A stretch of 64,000 bases of DNA from an uncultured Megasphaera sp. (lineage in GTDB: Bacteria; Bacillota; Negativicutes; Veillonellales; Megasphaeraceae), in the NCBI GenBank assembly GCA_900540735.1, contig UQHB01000010.1, forward strand, positions 1 to 64,000. Reading direction: 5' to 3'. Made by a program: the position numbers and the translations under genes. The notes beneath the pieces were generated by a model, which was not told the origin of the DNA, did not search any database, and worked only from the letters and a program-made list of their open reading frames with translations. Below are positions 36,036 through 43,294 of the stretch, piece after piece (positions within the stretch are counted from its first letter, which is position 1; each line of letters starts with the position of its first letter).

Positions 36036-37010
36036 TTAATCTATCGAAATTAATTCATACTGAGGATTGCCCATTTTCAGTTGCTTCATCGCTTCTAATT
36101 GATGGAGGCCGCGGCGCGATTTAATACGATTGACTAAATCGTGGTTTTCTGCAGCGGTCATGGCGTAGACCAAATCAATCGACGCTTGGTCGACGGCAAG
36201 AATATCTGTCGAAGCGACGATACCAATATCAGGAATCGTCGCTTCTGCTGCAGCAACACCGGCGCAATCGCAGTTGACCGACATGCGGCGCATGACATTG
36301 ATGAAGACGATGTGTTTGCCAAAGTAGTCGCATGTCGCTTTGGCTGAGTCGGCCATTAATTCCATGAGCGGTTCTTTAGCAGGCCATGCGCCCCAATCTG
36401 CTGGCGGTGTGCCTTCGACCCCGTGGGCTTGCCGCTTCCCGACTTGCCCTGACGCGCAGCCAATGGCGATGTTTTTCATAGAACCGCCAAACCCACCCAT
36501 GGCCACTTCTTTAAGGCGTAGGCCGTTACGGACAGGGAAATTGACATCTCCTTCTTCGTCCATAATGTCGACTGGGCAGAAGGTCCAGCCATTGACTTTC
36601 AGCGTATCCCGATGGCCTGCTGTCGTGTAGCGATCGCCTTCATAGAGCGTGTTCGTTTCTACAATATTGCTATTCGGTACGTGTTCCATAAAGGTTTTGA
36701 CCATGTCGCGCGGTAAAATATTTGGGCCGTGCTTTTCGCCTGTATGGAGCTTGACAGCGACTTTGCCGTAAATGCCTTCATTAATCTTGTCATACAACTG
36801 AATCAAATGGGCTGCATCAATATGTTTGGAAAAATATACCTTTGCATGAGAGCCTGTCATGGAGGACACATCCTTTCCTGTTACGTCCGTACTGGCAACT
36901 ACCGGTGCCTGTGCAAAAATATCGGGTACATTCGTCACCTGGCTGAGCACAGCTCCAGCAACAACACCGCCAGTAATTTTAAGAAAATCTCGTCTTGATA
37001 CGCTTTTCAT
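36036..37010 (-). CDS. Tat-exported DUF362 protein
   Basis: A 324-residue protein with a Tat signal (VSRRDFLKITGGVVAGAVL). The body matches DUF362: KVAVKLHTGEKHGPNIL, ETNTLYEGDRYTTAGHR, CDCAGVAAAEATIPDIGIVA and a C-terminal QLEAMKQLKMGNPQYEL. DUF362 proteins are associated with Fe-S or redox chemistry but their reaction is not established. It is the first gene of the operon DUF362-cupin-flavodoxin-cyclophilin, transcribed from a MerR-type promoter. Confidence 0.88.
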   Translation of the reverse strand: MKSVSRRDFLKITGGVVAGAVLSQVTNVPDIFAQAPVVASTDVTGKDVSSMTGSHAKVYFSKHIDAAHLIQLYDKINEGIYGKVAVKLHTGEKHGPNILPRDMVKTFMEHVPNSNIVETNTLYEGDRYTTAGHRDTLKVNGWTFCPVDIMDEEGDVNFPVRNGLRLKEVAMGGFGGSMKNIAIGCASGQVGKRQAHGVEGTPPADWGAWPAKEPLMELMADSAKATCDYFGKHIVFINVMRRMSVNCDCAGVAAAEATIPDIGIVASTDILAVDQASIDLVYAMTAAENHDLVNRIKSRRGLHQLEAMKQLKMGNPQYELISID

Positions 37011-37058
37011 TTGGTTTTCACCTTAATTTTCTTTGAACTTTACGGTTTATATGGTTTA

Positions 37059-37089
37059 AGTATAGACCATAGAGTGTACTCCATGTCAA
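37059..37089 (-). promoter_or_regulatory. MerR-type promoter of the DUF362 operon
   Basis: TTGACA (37084-37089) and TATACT (37059-37064) are separated by 19 bp holding ATGGAGT-AC-ACTCTAT, a 7-2-7 dyad with one mismatch. The core is nearly the same as at 39221-39251 upstream of merR. MerR activators untwist such over-long spacers. Confidence 0.75.
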
Positions 37090-37115
37090 CCCTATGCATT
37101 GATATTTTATCTCAC

Positions 37116-37541
37116 TTATTCAGCATACACTTCTTTTGCTAAGTTAAAAGCAGCCCATGCTTTCGGCCAGCCTGCATAAAAGCCAAGCTGTGTAATGATT
37201 TCAGACATTTCTTCTTTGGTTACGCCATTTTTCTTAGCTGTTTCTAAATGGTATTTCAGCGAGCTGTCTACAATGCCCATACTAATGAGGGACGAAATGG
37301 TGACAATACTCCGTTCTTTGAGACCTAACTGGTCATTACGGGACCAAACTTCCCCAAAGAGAATATCGTCGTTGTAGCGTGCAAAGTCCGGTGCAAAATC
37401 ACCAAGCCGGTCGTGGCCTGCAGTCTGTACAATTTTTACAGGTTTCTTTGTCGTATCGTTTGCCATGGCTATCACTCCTACACTATTAGTCAGCATCAAC
37501 ACACTTGCGGCGGTAAGCATTACTTTTTGAACGGTTTTCAT
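37116..37541 (-). CDS. Exported carboxymuconolactone-decarboxylase-like protein
   Basis: A 141-residue protein with a Sec signal (MKTVQKVMLTAASVLMLTN, cut after AMA). The body is a CMD/AhpD-like helical fold (DILFGEVWSRNDQLGLKERS, SLKYHLETAKKNGVTKEEM, QLGFYAGWPKAW). It lacks the CxxC of AhpD. In B. subtilis a CMD-like gene (yraC) belongs to the AdhR aldehyde-stress regulon, as I recall, which fits the MerR neighbours. The ATG at 37541 is chosen for the signal peptide; an upstream ATG at 37583 would mask it. Confidence 0.85.
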   Translation of the reverse strand: MKTVQKVMLTAASVLMLTNSVGVIAMANDTTKKPVKIVQTAGHDRLGDFAPDFARYNDDILFGEVWSRNDQLGLKERSIVTISSLISMGIVDSSLKYHLETAKKNGVTKEEMSEIITQLGFYAGWPKAWAAFNLAKEVYAE

Positions 37542-37589
37542 CGTCCTTTCTCCTATCGTCGAAATATAATCTATGTCTTTCACGCTTTT

Positions 37590-37643
37590 AGTATACGATT
37601 GGTTATACTACATGTCTAATGCTTATCTTCTTAATTTAGACAT
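37590..37643 (-). promoter_or_regulatory. Promoter with dyad operator A, before the CMD-like gene
   Basis: TTAGAC (37614-37619) and TATACT (37590-37595) have an 18-bp spacer. The -35 lies in one arm of a perfect dyad ATGTCTAA-N16-TTAGACAT (37612-37619 and 37636-37643). The same arrangement is found at 38448-38501. A dyad overlapping and lying behind the -35 suggests an activator of LysR type rather than MerR spacer binding. Confidence 0.6.
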
Positions 37644-37659
37644 ACAATAATTGCATGAC

Positions 37660-38049
37660 TTATTGGGCAAGCATAGGCGCAATCGATGCTGTCTGCATAC
37701 CTAAGGCCGTATCGTAATGGGCAATTTGAAAATCCGCTTCCCATACGGCCTGCTGCATAGCCACAATCTTAGCTTGCAGTTTTCGTTTCGCAGCGACAAT
37801 CAAGCTTTTCCGTTTTTCTTCGGTTTTCTTCCCTTCTTTAGCAAGCTCCATATATTCCTGAATCTCTTCTAAGGACATACCGCTTGCTTTTAAGCTTAAA
37901 ATGATTTCGACATACCGAACGTGGACTTCGTTATATATGCGGATTCCCCCTCGTTTCCGCGGCACTGGCGGCATGAGGCCAATGCGTTCGTAATACCGTA
38001 AGGTATCGCTCGAAAGCCCTGTACGGGCTGCCATTTCTCGAATAAACAT
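37660..38049 (-). CDS. MerR-family regulator without the sensor cysteine
   Basis: A 129-residue MerR protein: winged helix (FIREMAARTGLSSDTLRYYE, RIGLMPP), helical wing to GMSLEEIQEYMEL and a coiled-coil dimer helix (about 70-110). Where AdhR/NmlR-type sensors have FIKC, this has SLKAS, so a cysteine-based trigger is absent. It is downstream of the MerR-like gene at 38.1-38.4 kb (21-nt gap) and upstream of the CMD-like gene. Target sites are not proven. Confidence 0.88.
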   Translation of the reverse strand: MFIREMAARTGLSSDTLRYYERIGLMPPVPRKRGGIRIYNEVHVRYVEIILSLKASGMSLEEIQEYMELAKEGKKTEEKRKSLIVAAKRKLQAKIVAMQQAVWEADFQIAHYDTALGMQTASIAPMLAQ

Positions 38050-38070
38050 AGTCTTCCCCCTCCTTCTGGC

Positions 38071-38409
38071 TTACTGGTGTAAGCGAATCTGATAGCGTAA
38101 GTAATCGATTTGGTCGACTACTTCATGTTTTGTATGAAGATCTTTCATGGCTTGTTCGCGGATTTTTTCCAGCATAGCCATGCGCTCTTTCTTCGTGTCT
38201 TTGGGTGATACTAACAGCCGCATATACCGCTCTACTTCAGCTGTTGTAAAGCCAATGGCATAGAGCGTTACGATCATACTTAAATGTTCAATATCTTCTG
38301 TTTCAATCGTTCCTTTGTGACCCTTGGCTCCCCGCAGCTGCCACGATTCATAGGCATTCATGACATCTTGTGGGATTTGGTAGCGTACACATACTTCATC
38401 GCTCGTCAT
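38071..38409 (-). CDS. Divergent MerR-like DNA-binding protein
   Basis: A 112-residue protein resembling MerR in its second half (DIEHLSMIVTLYAIGFTTAE, EVERYMRLL, then a long helix to HQ). The first half looks like a degraded or altered winged helix (VCVRYQIPQDVMNAYESWQL). Small MerR-like partners next to a full MerR are seen in Firmicutes; they may heterodimerise, which is an inference. Its promoter carries dyad operator B. Confidence 0.65.
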   Translation of the reverse strand: MTSDEVCVRYQIPQDVMNAYESWQLRGAKGHKGTIETEDIEHLSMIVTLYAIGFTTAEVERYMRLLVSPKDTKKERMAMLEKIREQAMKDLHTKHEVVDQIDYLRYQIRLHQ

Positions 38410-38447
38410 ATGGCACCTCCTCGCGATTTTCTCTTTCGTACACTTAG

Positions 38448-38501
38448 AGTATACGAAGGAATGGGACCTATGTCTAATGCTTATCCTTTTGATTTAGAAA
38501 T
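38448..38501 (-). promoter_or_regulatory. Promoter with dyad operator B, before the MerR-like pair
   Basis: TTAGAC (38472-38477) and TATACT (38448-38453) have an 18-bp spacer. The dyad ATGTCTAA-N16-TTAGAAAT (38470-38477 and 38494-38501) has one mismatch. The stretch GATAAGCATTAGACAT is identical in sites A and B. Confidence 0.6.
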
Positions 38502-38524
38502 ACAGAAAACGTATGGCATAACGC

Positions 38525-38556
38525 AAAAAAGATGCCACCATACGATGACATCTTTT
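38525..38556 (-). terminator. Terminator of the TlpA-like gene
   Basis: AAAGATG and CATCTTT pair around an inner GTCATCGTATGGTGGC stem-loop, followed by TTTTTT on the minus strand, shortly after the stop. Confidence 0.8.
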
Positions 38557-38571
38557 CACTCTCAAAATATA

Positions 38572-39132
38572 TTATTTTTGTACGCGTGCAAACTTATATT
38601 GCAGCTCTTTTTCACTGAGCACGTCTTCATCACGGTTCATAATTTGTCCTCCTTTGCGAATAAAAAAGGACGACGGTACGTTATAGACATGGTAATCATT
38701 AGTCACGTCTACAGACACCATGTAAATAGGAAAGGCGTACCCCTTTTGGTTGACCACATCAAAGGCAGCATCGCTGTCACTATCAAAATTGACGATGACA
38801 AAATACACGTCTTTGCCATAGGTCTTATACATGGAAGATATCGTCTCGAGCTGAGTCAAGCTTTCACGGCTCCACGGAGCCCAAAACAAGAGATACACAG
38901 GCTTTTTATTATATAAATCGCGGAGCTCTACAGTCTGGCCGTTGCCGTCACGGAGCTGACAATTCCATGCTAAATTTTCTGTTGCTGCCTGCGTGATAGG
39001 GGCGGTCATTTTTTCTTGTTCTGCATTCAGTACGTCTGGGTCTTTACCCTTCCAAAAGACAAGTAGTAAGACGATGCAGACAATCGCCAAGATAGCCACT
39101 ATGATATTTTTTACGGTATACCGATGGTTCAT
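38572..39132 (-). CDS. Membrane-anchored TlpA/redoxin-like protein without CxxC
   Basis: A 186-residue protein with one N-terminal membrane helix (IIVAILAIVCIVLLLVFW) and an outward thioredoxin fold (VYLLFWAPWSRESLTQLETI, YFVIVNFDSDSDAAFDVV, VPSSFFIRKGG with the cis-Pro loop). Where active TlpA/ResA proteins read WCxxC, this reads WSRES, so both redox cysteines are absent. It may bind partners or haem/metal rather than exchange disulfides; function unknown. It diverges from merR at 39.2 kb. Confidence 0.8.
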   Translation of the reverse strand: MNHRYTVKNIIVAILAIVCIVLLLVFWKGKDPDVLNAEQEKMTAPITQAATENLAWNCQLRDGNGQTVELRDLYNKKPVYLLFWAPWSRESLTQLETISSMYKTYGKDVYFVIVNFDSDSDAAFDVVNQKGYAFPIYMVSVDVTNDYHVYNVPSSFFIRKGGQIMNRDEDVLSEKELQYKFARVQK

Positions 39133-39220
39133 GATTTCTTCCTCGTTTAATGTAATCCTTGTATAGCGTGATTAGTATACCATAAACGGCGCAAGACAGC
39201 TAGAAAAACTTTTTTTCCTC

Positions 39221-39251
39221 TTGACCTGGAGCGCACTCTATATTATATGAT
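39221..39251 (+). promoter_or_regulatory. MerR-type promoter of merR
   Basis: TTGACC (39221-39226) and TATGAT (39246-39251) are separated by 19 bp holding TGGAGCGCACTCTA. The core matches the DUF362-operon site, so autoregulation is likely. Confidence 0.75.
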
Positions 39252-39270
39252 ACACGTAGGAGGCGATACG

Positions 39271-39645
39271 ATGAAAATCAAAGAGGTCAGTGAAAAATAC
39301 GATTTAACAGCCGATACACTGCGCTACTACGAACGGGTTGGCTTAATCCATGATGTACGGCGTAATGCCAATGGTATTCGTGACTATAGCGAAGAAAATT
39401 GCGACAATATTGCGTTTATCAAATGCATGCGCAGTGCCAATATTTCCATAGAGGGGCTTGTAGAATACATGAAATTATTCCGTCAAGGCGATGCGACGCG
39501 GGCTGAGCGCAAGGCCATCCTCGTCCATGAACGGGAATTATTGCAGCAGCGTATGGCAGCCATGGCAACAGCCTTAGAGCGGCTGAACCATAAAATTAAG
39601 ACCTATGATACGTGGAGCGAATCTTGTCCAGACCACACGAAATAA
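39271..39645 (+). CDS. MerR-family regulator, AdhR/NmlR-like with sensor cysteine
   Basis: A 124-residue MerR protein. The DNA-binding part is IKEVSEKYDLTADTLRYYER, the conserved sensor cysteine lies in AFIKCMRSANISIE, and a coiled-coil dimer helix follows (about 75-112). A second cysteine is near the end (ESCPDH). In AdhR and NmlR the equivalent FIKC cysteine senses aldehydes or other electrophiles. The ATG at 39271 has AGGAGG 8 nt upstream; an ATG at 39247 falls within the -10 box and is rejected. It probably controls itself and the operons with the same operator. Confidence 0.9.
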   Translation: MKIKEVSEKYDLTADTLRYYERVGLIHDVRRNANGIRDYSEENCDNIAFIKCMRSANISIEGLVEYMKLFRQGDATRAERKAILVHERELLQQRMAAMATALERLNHKIKTYDTWSESCPDHTK

Positions 39646-39646
39646 C

Positions 39647-39694
39647 AAAAAGACTTCATCTACACCGCCAAAGGTACGCAGATGAAGTCTTTTT
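39647..39694. terminator. Bidirectional terminator between merR and the P1 peptidase operon
   Basis: A perfect 15-bp stem (AAAAAGACTTCATCT / AGATGAAGTCTTTTT) with an 18-nt loop gives T-runs on both strands. It ends merR rightward and the pyrK-pyrD-dcd-peptidase run leftward. Confidence 0.92.
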
Positions 39695-39712
39695 CTGTTA
39701 AAGCCGTAGCTG

Positions 39713-40690
39713 TTATTTTTTATAGTCTATTGCAGCCGGAATGCCGTACGCAGACTGGGCCATGCAAGCGGCACGGCGAATAGCTTGTTCTACGACATAC
39801 GCAGCAATGGTTCCAGTCAAGCTCAATTCTGCGGAAACAGTTCCCACACTGACGGCATAGAGGGAGTCGCCATCAGCTGTCGTATTTACTGGGCGAATGG
39901 CACGGACAATACCGTTACTACCAAGAGCTGCGATTTTCGTCAGTTTCGTCTTATCAAAGGCTCCGTTCGTGACGATAGCCCCAATAGTCGTATTCGTCGT
40001 CCCGACAGCACGCTGACTAAAGAGAGTCGTCGTTTGCCCTGCTTCTTCGAGCATAACGCGCCGTGTATCGGCAAAGCCTTGACCGTCACAAGCGCGCATA
40101 CCTGCGAGGATATGGTTTTCTTCATCTAAGACATCACCGACGGCATTGACGGCTACGACAGCACCGACCTTGAGGTCGCCAACTTGCACGGCATACATAC
40201 CAAGACCAGTCTTCATCATGTAGTCTGGGCCGCAGAGCTTGCCTACGGTGGCCCCTGTACCGGCACCGTAGTTTCCTTCTTGCACGGCATTCCTTTCACT
40301 CGCTGCACAAGCAGCATAGCCCATAGCCGCATCAGGGCGGACGTTGTCACCACAGCCTAAGTCATAAATGCACGATGCCACGACGAGAGGCACTTTACAC
40401 ACGCGCGTCGCAAAACCAATGTCATGCTCTTCAAGATATTCCATGACACCGGTCGCCGCGTTGAGGCCATATGCACTGCCGCCGCTCAAGAAGACGGCAT
40501 GAATCTTTTCCGCTGCAGCAACCGGCGAAAGGAGTCCTGATTCACGGCTCGCCGGGCCGCCGCCGCGAATATCGATACCGCACGGCGCACCATTAGGAAA
40601 GACGAGGACTGTACAACCCGTACCGCCTACTGTATCTTGGGCGTTGCCGAGACGAAAATCGCCTACATCTAAGATTGAAATTTCGTTCAT
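39713..40690 (-). CDS. P1 (S58/DmpA-like) family peptidase
   Basis: A 325-residue self-processing N-terminal-nucleophile-type enzyme. TGCTVLVFPNGAPCGIDIRG and AVFLSGGSAYGLNAATGVME are family landmarks, and AVGTTNTTIGAIVTNGAF is the expected cleavage/nucleophile region. Relatives act as D-aminopeptidases or amidases; substrate here is unknown. It is last in a leftward operon after dcd (15-nt gap). Confidence 0.88.
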   Translation of the reverse strand: MNEISILDVGDFRLGNAQDTVGGTGCTVLVFPNGAPCGIDIRGGGPASRESGLLSPVAAAEKIHAVFLSGGSAYGLNAATGVMEYLEEHDIGFATRVCKVPLVVASCIYDLGCGDNVRPDAAMGYAACAASERNAVQEGNYGAGTGATVGKLCGPDYMMKTGLGMYAVQVGDLKVGAVVAVNAVGDVLDEENHILAGMRACDGQGFADTRRVMLEEAGQTTTLFSQRAVGTTNTTIGAIVTNGAFDKTKLTKIAALGSNGIVRAIRPVNTTADGDSLYAVSVGTVSAELSLTGTIAAYVVEQAIRRAACMAQSAYGIPAAIDYKK

Positions 40691-40705
40691 ACCGTCGCCT
40701 CCGGC

Positions 40706-41230
40706 TTATTTCTTCTGGAAATCTTTCCACAACATACTAGGCTGAATGCCTTTGTTATTCTGGTATTTTCCTTCTTTATACGTATCATATTCGCCGTCAA
40801 TATCGTGATAATAAATCTGGCAAATTTCTACGTTTGGATAAATGCGAATAGGCTGGACGCAGAAGATTTCGAGCGTCCAATAGCCCGCAAAACCTACGTC
40901 GCCAAAGCCTGCCGTAACGTGAATAAAGACACCTAAGCGGCCTACAGACGAACGGCCTTCGAGCATAGGAATATAACTGTCTGTCTTCGTGTACTCATTG
41001 GTCCGCCCTAAGTAAAGCTTATTTGGCTGCAACACATAGCCCGTTTCGGGAATTAAAATCGTCGAAGCTGGGTTTGGTTTAGCCATGTCTAATTCATGAT
41101 GGTCGTAGACCATGAGATGATTATATAACGTTAAATTGTAACTATTCGGATTGACCCGTTCCGGGTGGAAGGGCTCAATAATAATTTCTTTGCCAATATG
41201 TTTGACAATTTCCTTACCCGATAAAATCAT
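40706..41230 (-). CDS. dcd: dCTP deaminase
   Basis: A 174-residue trimeric enzyme converting dCTP to dUTP for thymidylate synthesis (some relatives also hydrolyse dUTP). The core HVTAGFGDVGFAGYWTLE contains the catalytic Glu, and LEGRSSVGRLGVFIH binds the triphosphate. Its place beside pyrD and pyrK makes this a pyrimidine-nucleotide operon. Confidence 0.94.
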   Translation of the reverse strand: MILSGKEIVKHIGKEIIIEPFHPERVNPNSYNLTLYNHLMVYDHHELDMAKPNPASTILIPETGYVLQPNKLYLGRTNEYTKTDSYIPMLEGRSSVGRLGVFIHVTAGFGDVGFAGYWTLEIFCVQPIRIYPNVEICQIYYHDIDGEYDTYKEGKYQNNKGIQPSMLWKDFQKK

Positions 41231-41245
41231 GAGCGTACCTCACTC

Positions 41246-42157
41246 TTATTCATTAATTTTTCCAACAATGCCGCTAATGTTATCTACGCCCATGGCTTCG
41301 CAGTATTGTTCCATGCCGACAGCGATTTCAGCAACAGCACTAGGATTGACGAAGTTATACGCCCCTACGGCTACTGCACTAGCACCGACGAGCATAAATT
41401 CAATGGCATCTTGCCACGATGCAATACCACCGAGCCCTAAAATAGGAATCTTCACGGCATTGGCGGCTTGCCAAACCATGCGCAAGGCTACCGGTTTAAT
41501 GGCCGGGCCGGACAAACCGCCTGTAATATTACCGAGGAGCGGCTTTTGCGTGTAAATATCGACGGCCATGCCCGTCAGTGTATTAATCAAGGAAATAGCA
41601 TCAGCACCAGCTTCTTCGACGGCTTTCGCCATGACTGTAATATCCGTCACGTTCGGCGATAATTTCATAATGACAGGCTTACGCGTATGGGCTTTGACAG
41701 CGCGCGTCACCGCAGCTGCCGCTTCAGGCTGTGTGCCAAAGACGATGCCCCCTTCTTTGACGTTTGGGCACGAAATATTGACTTCTACAGCAGCAACGCC
41801 GGGAATATCGAGAGCTGCCGCCAGTTCGCCATATTCATCGACAGAGCCAGCGGACATATTGACAATCATAGGCGTATCAAGGACCATAGTCTTCGGCAGA
41901 ATATCCCGTTTAAAGGCGTGGACACCGGGGTTTTCCAGGCCAATACAGTTGAGCATGCCTGATGGCGTTTCGGCAACGCGTACGCCCGGATTACCAGGAC
42001 GAGGCAGTGGCGTAATGCCTTTCGAAATAATCGCGCCAATCGAGTCAATATCGAGGAAATCGGCGTATTCCAGGCCAAAACCAAAGGTGCCGGACGCACC
42101 CATTACGGGCGTTTTCATGTCAATACCGGCAAAGTTTACAGCAAGACGATTCGTCAT
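41246..42157 (-). CDS. pyrD: Dihydroorotate dehydrogenase, class 1B catalytic subunit
   Basis: A 303-residue FMN enzyme oxidising dihydroorotate to orotate. [14 protein letters not shown] starts the barrel, the active-site cysteine lies in [14 protein letters not shown], and [20 protein letters not shown] is the phosphate-binding end. Class 1B needs PyrK, which is encoded immediately upstream with no gap, to pass electrons to NAD+. Other pyr genes are not in the window. Confidence 0.95.
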   Translation of the reverse strand: MTNRLAVNFAGIDMKTPVMGASGTFGFGLEYADFLDIDSIGAIISKGITPLPRPGNPGVRVAETPSGMLNCIGLENPGVHAFKRDILPKTMVLDTPMIVNMSAGSVDEYGELAAALDIPGVAAVEVNISCPNVKEGGIVFGTQPEAAAAVTRAVKAHTRKPVIMKLSPNVTDITVMAKAVEEAGADAISLINTLTGMAVDIYTQKPLLGNITGGLSGPAIKPVALRMVWQAANAVKIPILGLGGIASWQDAIEFMLVGASAVAVGAYNFVNPSAVAEIAVGMEQYCEAMGVDNISGIVGKINE

Positions 42158-42919
42158 TTAAAAAACCTCCTTTGCCGGGAAAACCGGGCCGTCTGCACAG
42201 ACTTTGTGCCGTTTCCCTGTGAGTTTACTTTCAAAGGTACAGCCAAGACATACGCCGATGCCGCAAGCCATGCGTTTTTCCATAGATACTTCACACGGTA
42301 CATCGGCTGTATAACAGCCTTCGGCAATAGTCTTCATCATCATCGTCGGGCCGCATGTAGAGACGCGGTCAATGTGATGTTCACTGAAAATCGTAGGGAG
42401 TGCTGAAGCCGCAAAGCCTTTCATGCCCTTCGAGCCATCGTCAGTAGTGACGTAAATGGCTTCTGCGTAGGGTTCAAAGAACTTCGTCCAGAACGTTTCT
42501 GCAGCAGTCTTACCTCCGACGAGGACGATTGGTTTATCTAAGGTTTTTGCTAAGAAAATTAGCGGTGCTAAGCCTACGCCGCCACCGACTAAAAGTGCTT
42601 TCCCTGGCTGCGTAGAGAAGACACCATCCCCTAAAGGGCCTTCGACGCTAATCGTATCGCCTGCTTTTAAGGCCGCCATTTCTTGGGTCCCCTTACCGAC
42701 GAGACGGTATATAATCGTCACATTCCCCGTTGTGACATCAGCATCGACGATGCCAAAGGGACGACGGAGGAACGTAACGCCTCCTGTTTTTTGGACATTC
42801 ACAAACTGTCCTGGCAGTGCCGCTTTAGCAATTTGCGGCGTCTGAAAGACCATTTTCCATACTGCCGGAATAATTGCTTCATTGGAAATAATCTGTCCGT
42901 TTTCTACAAATTTTTTCAC
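42158..42919 (-). CDS. pyrK: Dihydroorotate dehydrogenase electron-transfer subunit
   Basis: A 253-residue ferredoxin-reductase-like partner of PyrD with FAD (FLRRPFGIVD), NAD-binding (LLVGGGVGLAPLIFLAK) and 2Fe-2S (CGIGVCLGCTF with a later KVCADGPVF) parts. I chose a GTG at 42919 (MKKFVENGQI) because AAGGA lies 9 nt before it; an ATG at 42943 has no ribosome site. It begins the pyrK-pyrD-dcd-peptidase run. Confidence 0.93.
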   Translation of the reverse strand: MKKFVENGQIISNEAIIPAVWKMVFQTPQIAKAALPGQFVNVQKTGGVTFLRRPFGIVDADVTTGNVTIIYRLVGKGTQEMAALKAGDTISVEGPLGDGVFSTQPGKALLVGGGVGLAPLIFLAKTLDKPIVLVGGKTAAETFWTKFFEPYAEAIYVTTDDGSKGMKGFAASALPTIFSEHHIDRVSTCGPTMMMKTIAEGCYTADVPCEVSMEKRMACGIGVCLGCTFESKLTGKRHKVCADGPVFPAKEVF

Positions 42920-43017
42920 CTGTGCCCATCCTTCCATAGTCATTATTTTCTTTATTGTATCATATCTGAGAGTTCCAATAAATACCTAAGATGGACTGTA
43001 AAATCTCATCGCTCCTC

Positions 43018-43047
43018 TTGTCTTGGACAAACTCCAAGGACTATACT
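43018..43047 (+). promoter_or_regulatory. MerR-type promoter before the broken spermidine-synthase-like gene
   Basis: TTGTCT (43018-43023) and TATACT (43042-43047) are 18 bp apart, with a perfect CTTGGA-CAAAC-TCCAAG dyad (43022-43038). CTTGGAG/CTCCAAG dyads are typical of AdhR/NmlR-type MerR operators. Confidence 0.55.
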
Positions 43048-43079
43048 GTATGTATCTTATCCACCTAAAGGAGTTACTC

Positions 43080-43283
43080 ATGACTACTACGCATCCTATA
43101 TTACAACGTCGCGCCTTCCTCTATGCGACAGAATTTTTTGCCGGTATGGCCGTCATGGCTGTCGAACTCGGTGCAGCCCGGTTGCTTGCCCCCTATTTTA
43201 GTTCCTCCCAAATCGTTTGAACCATCATTATTGGCACCATTATGATTGCCATGGATGGCTTTGCCGGACTGATGGAAGAATAG
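43080..43283 (+). pseudogene. 5' remnant of a membrane spermidine-synthase-like gene
   Basis: Translation from the ATG at 43080 (AAAGGAG upstream) gives FLYATEFFAGMAVMAVELGA, then RLLAPYFSSSQIV, a TGA, and TIIIGTIMIAMDGFAGLMEE with a TAG. The family (fused MFS-type/spermidine synthase) reads SQIVWTIIIG, so the TGA probably replaced a TGG Trp codon. Only about 65 of several hundred residues remain. Not functional. Confidence 0.65.
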
Positions 43284-43294
43284 GAGATACGCTA

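Noticed and set aside
43218..43220. In-frame TGA as selenocysteine
   Set aside because: The family has Trp there, no selenocysteine insertion hairpin is visible and the frame ends soon after.
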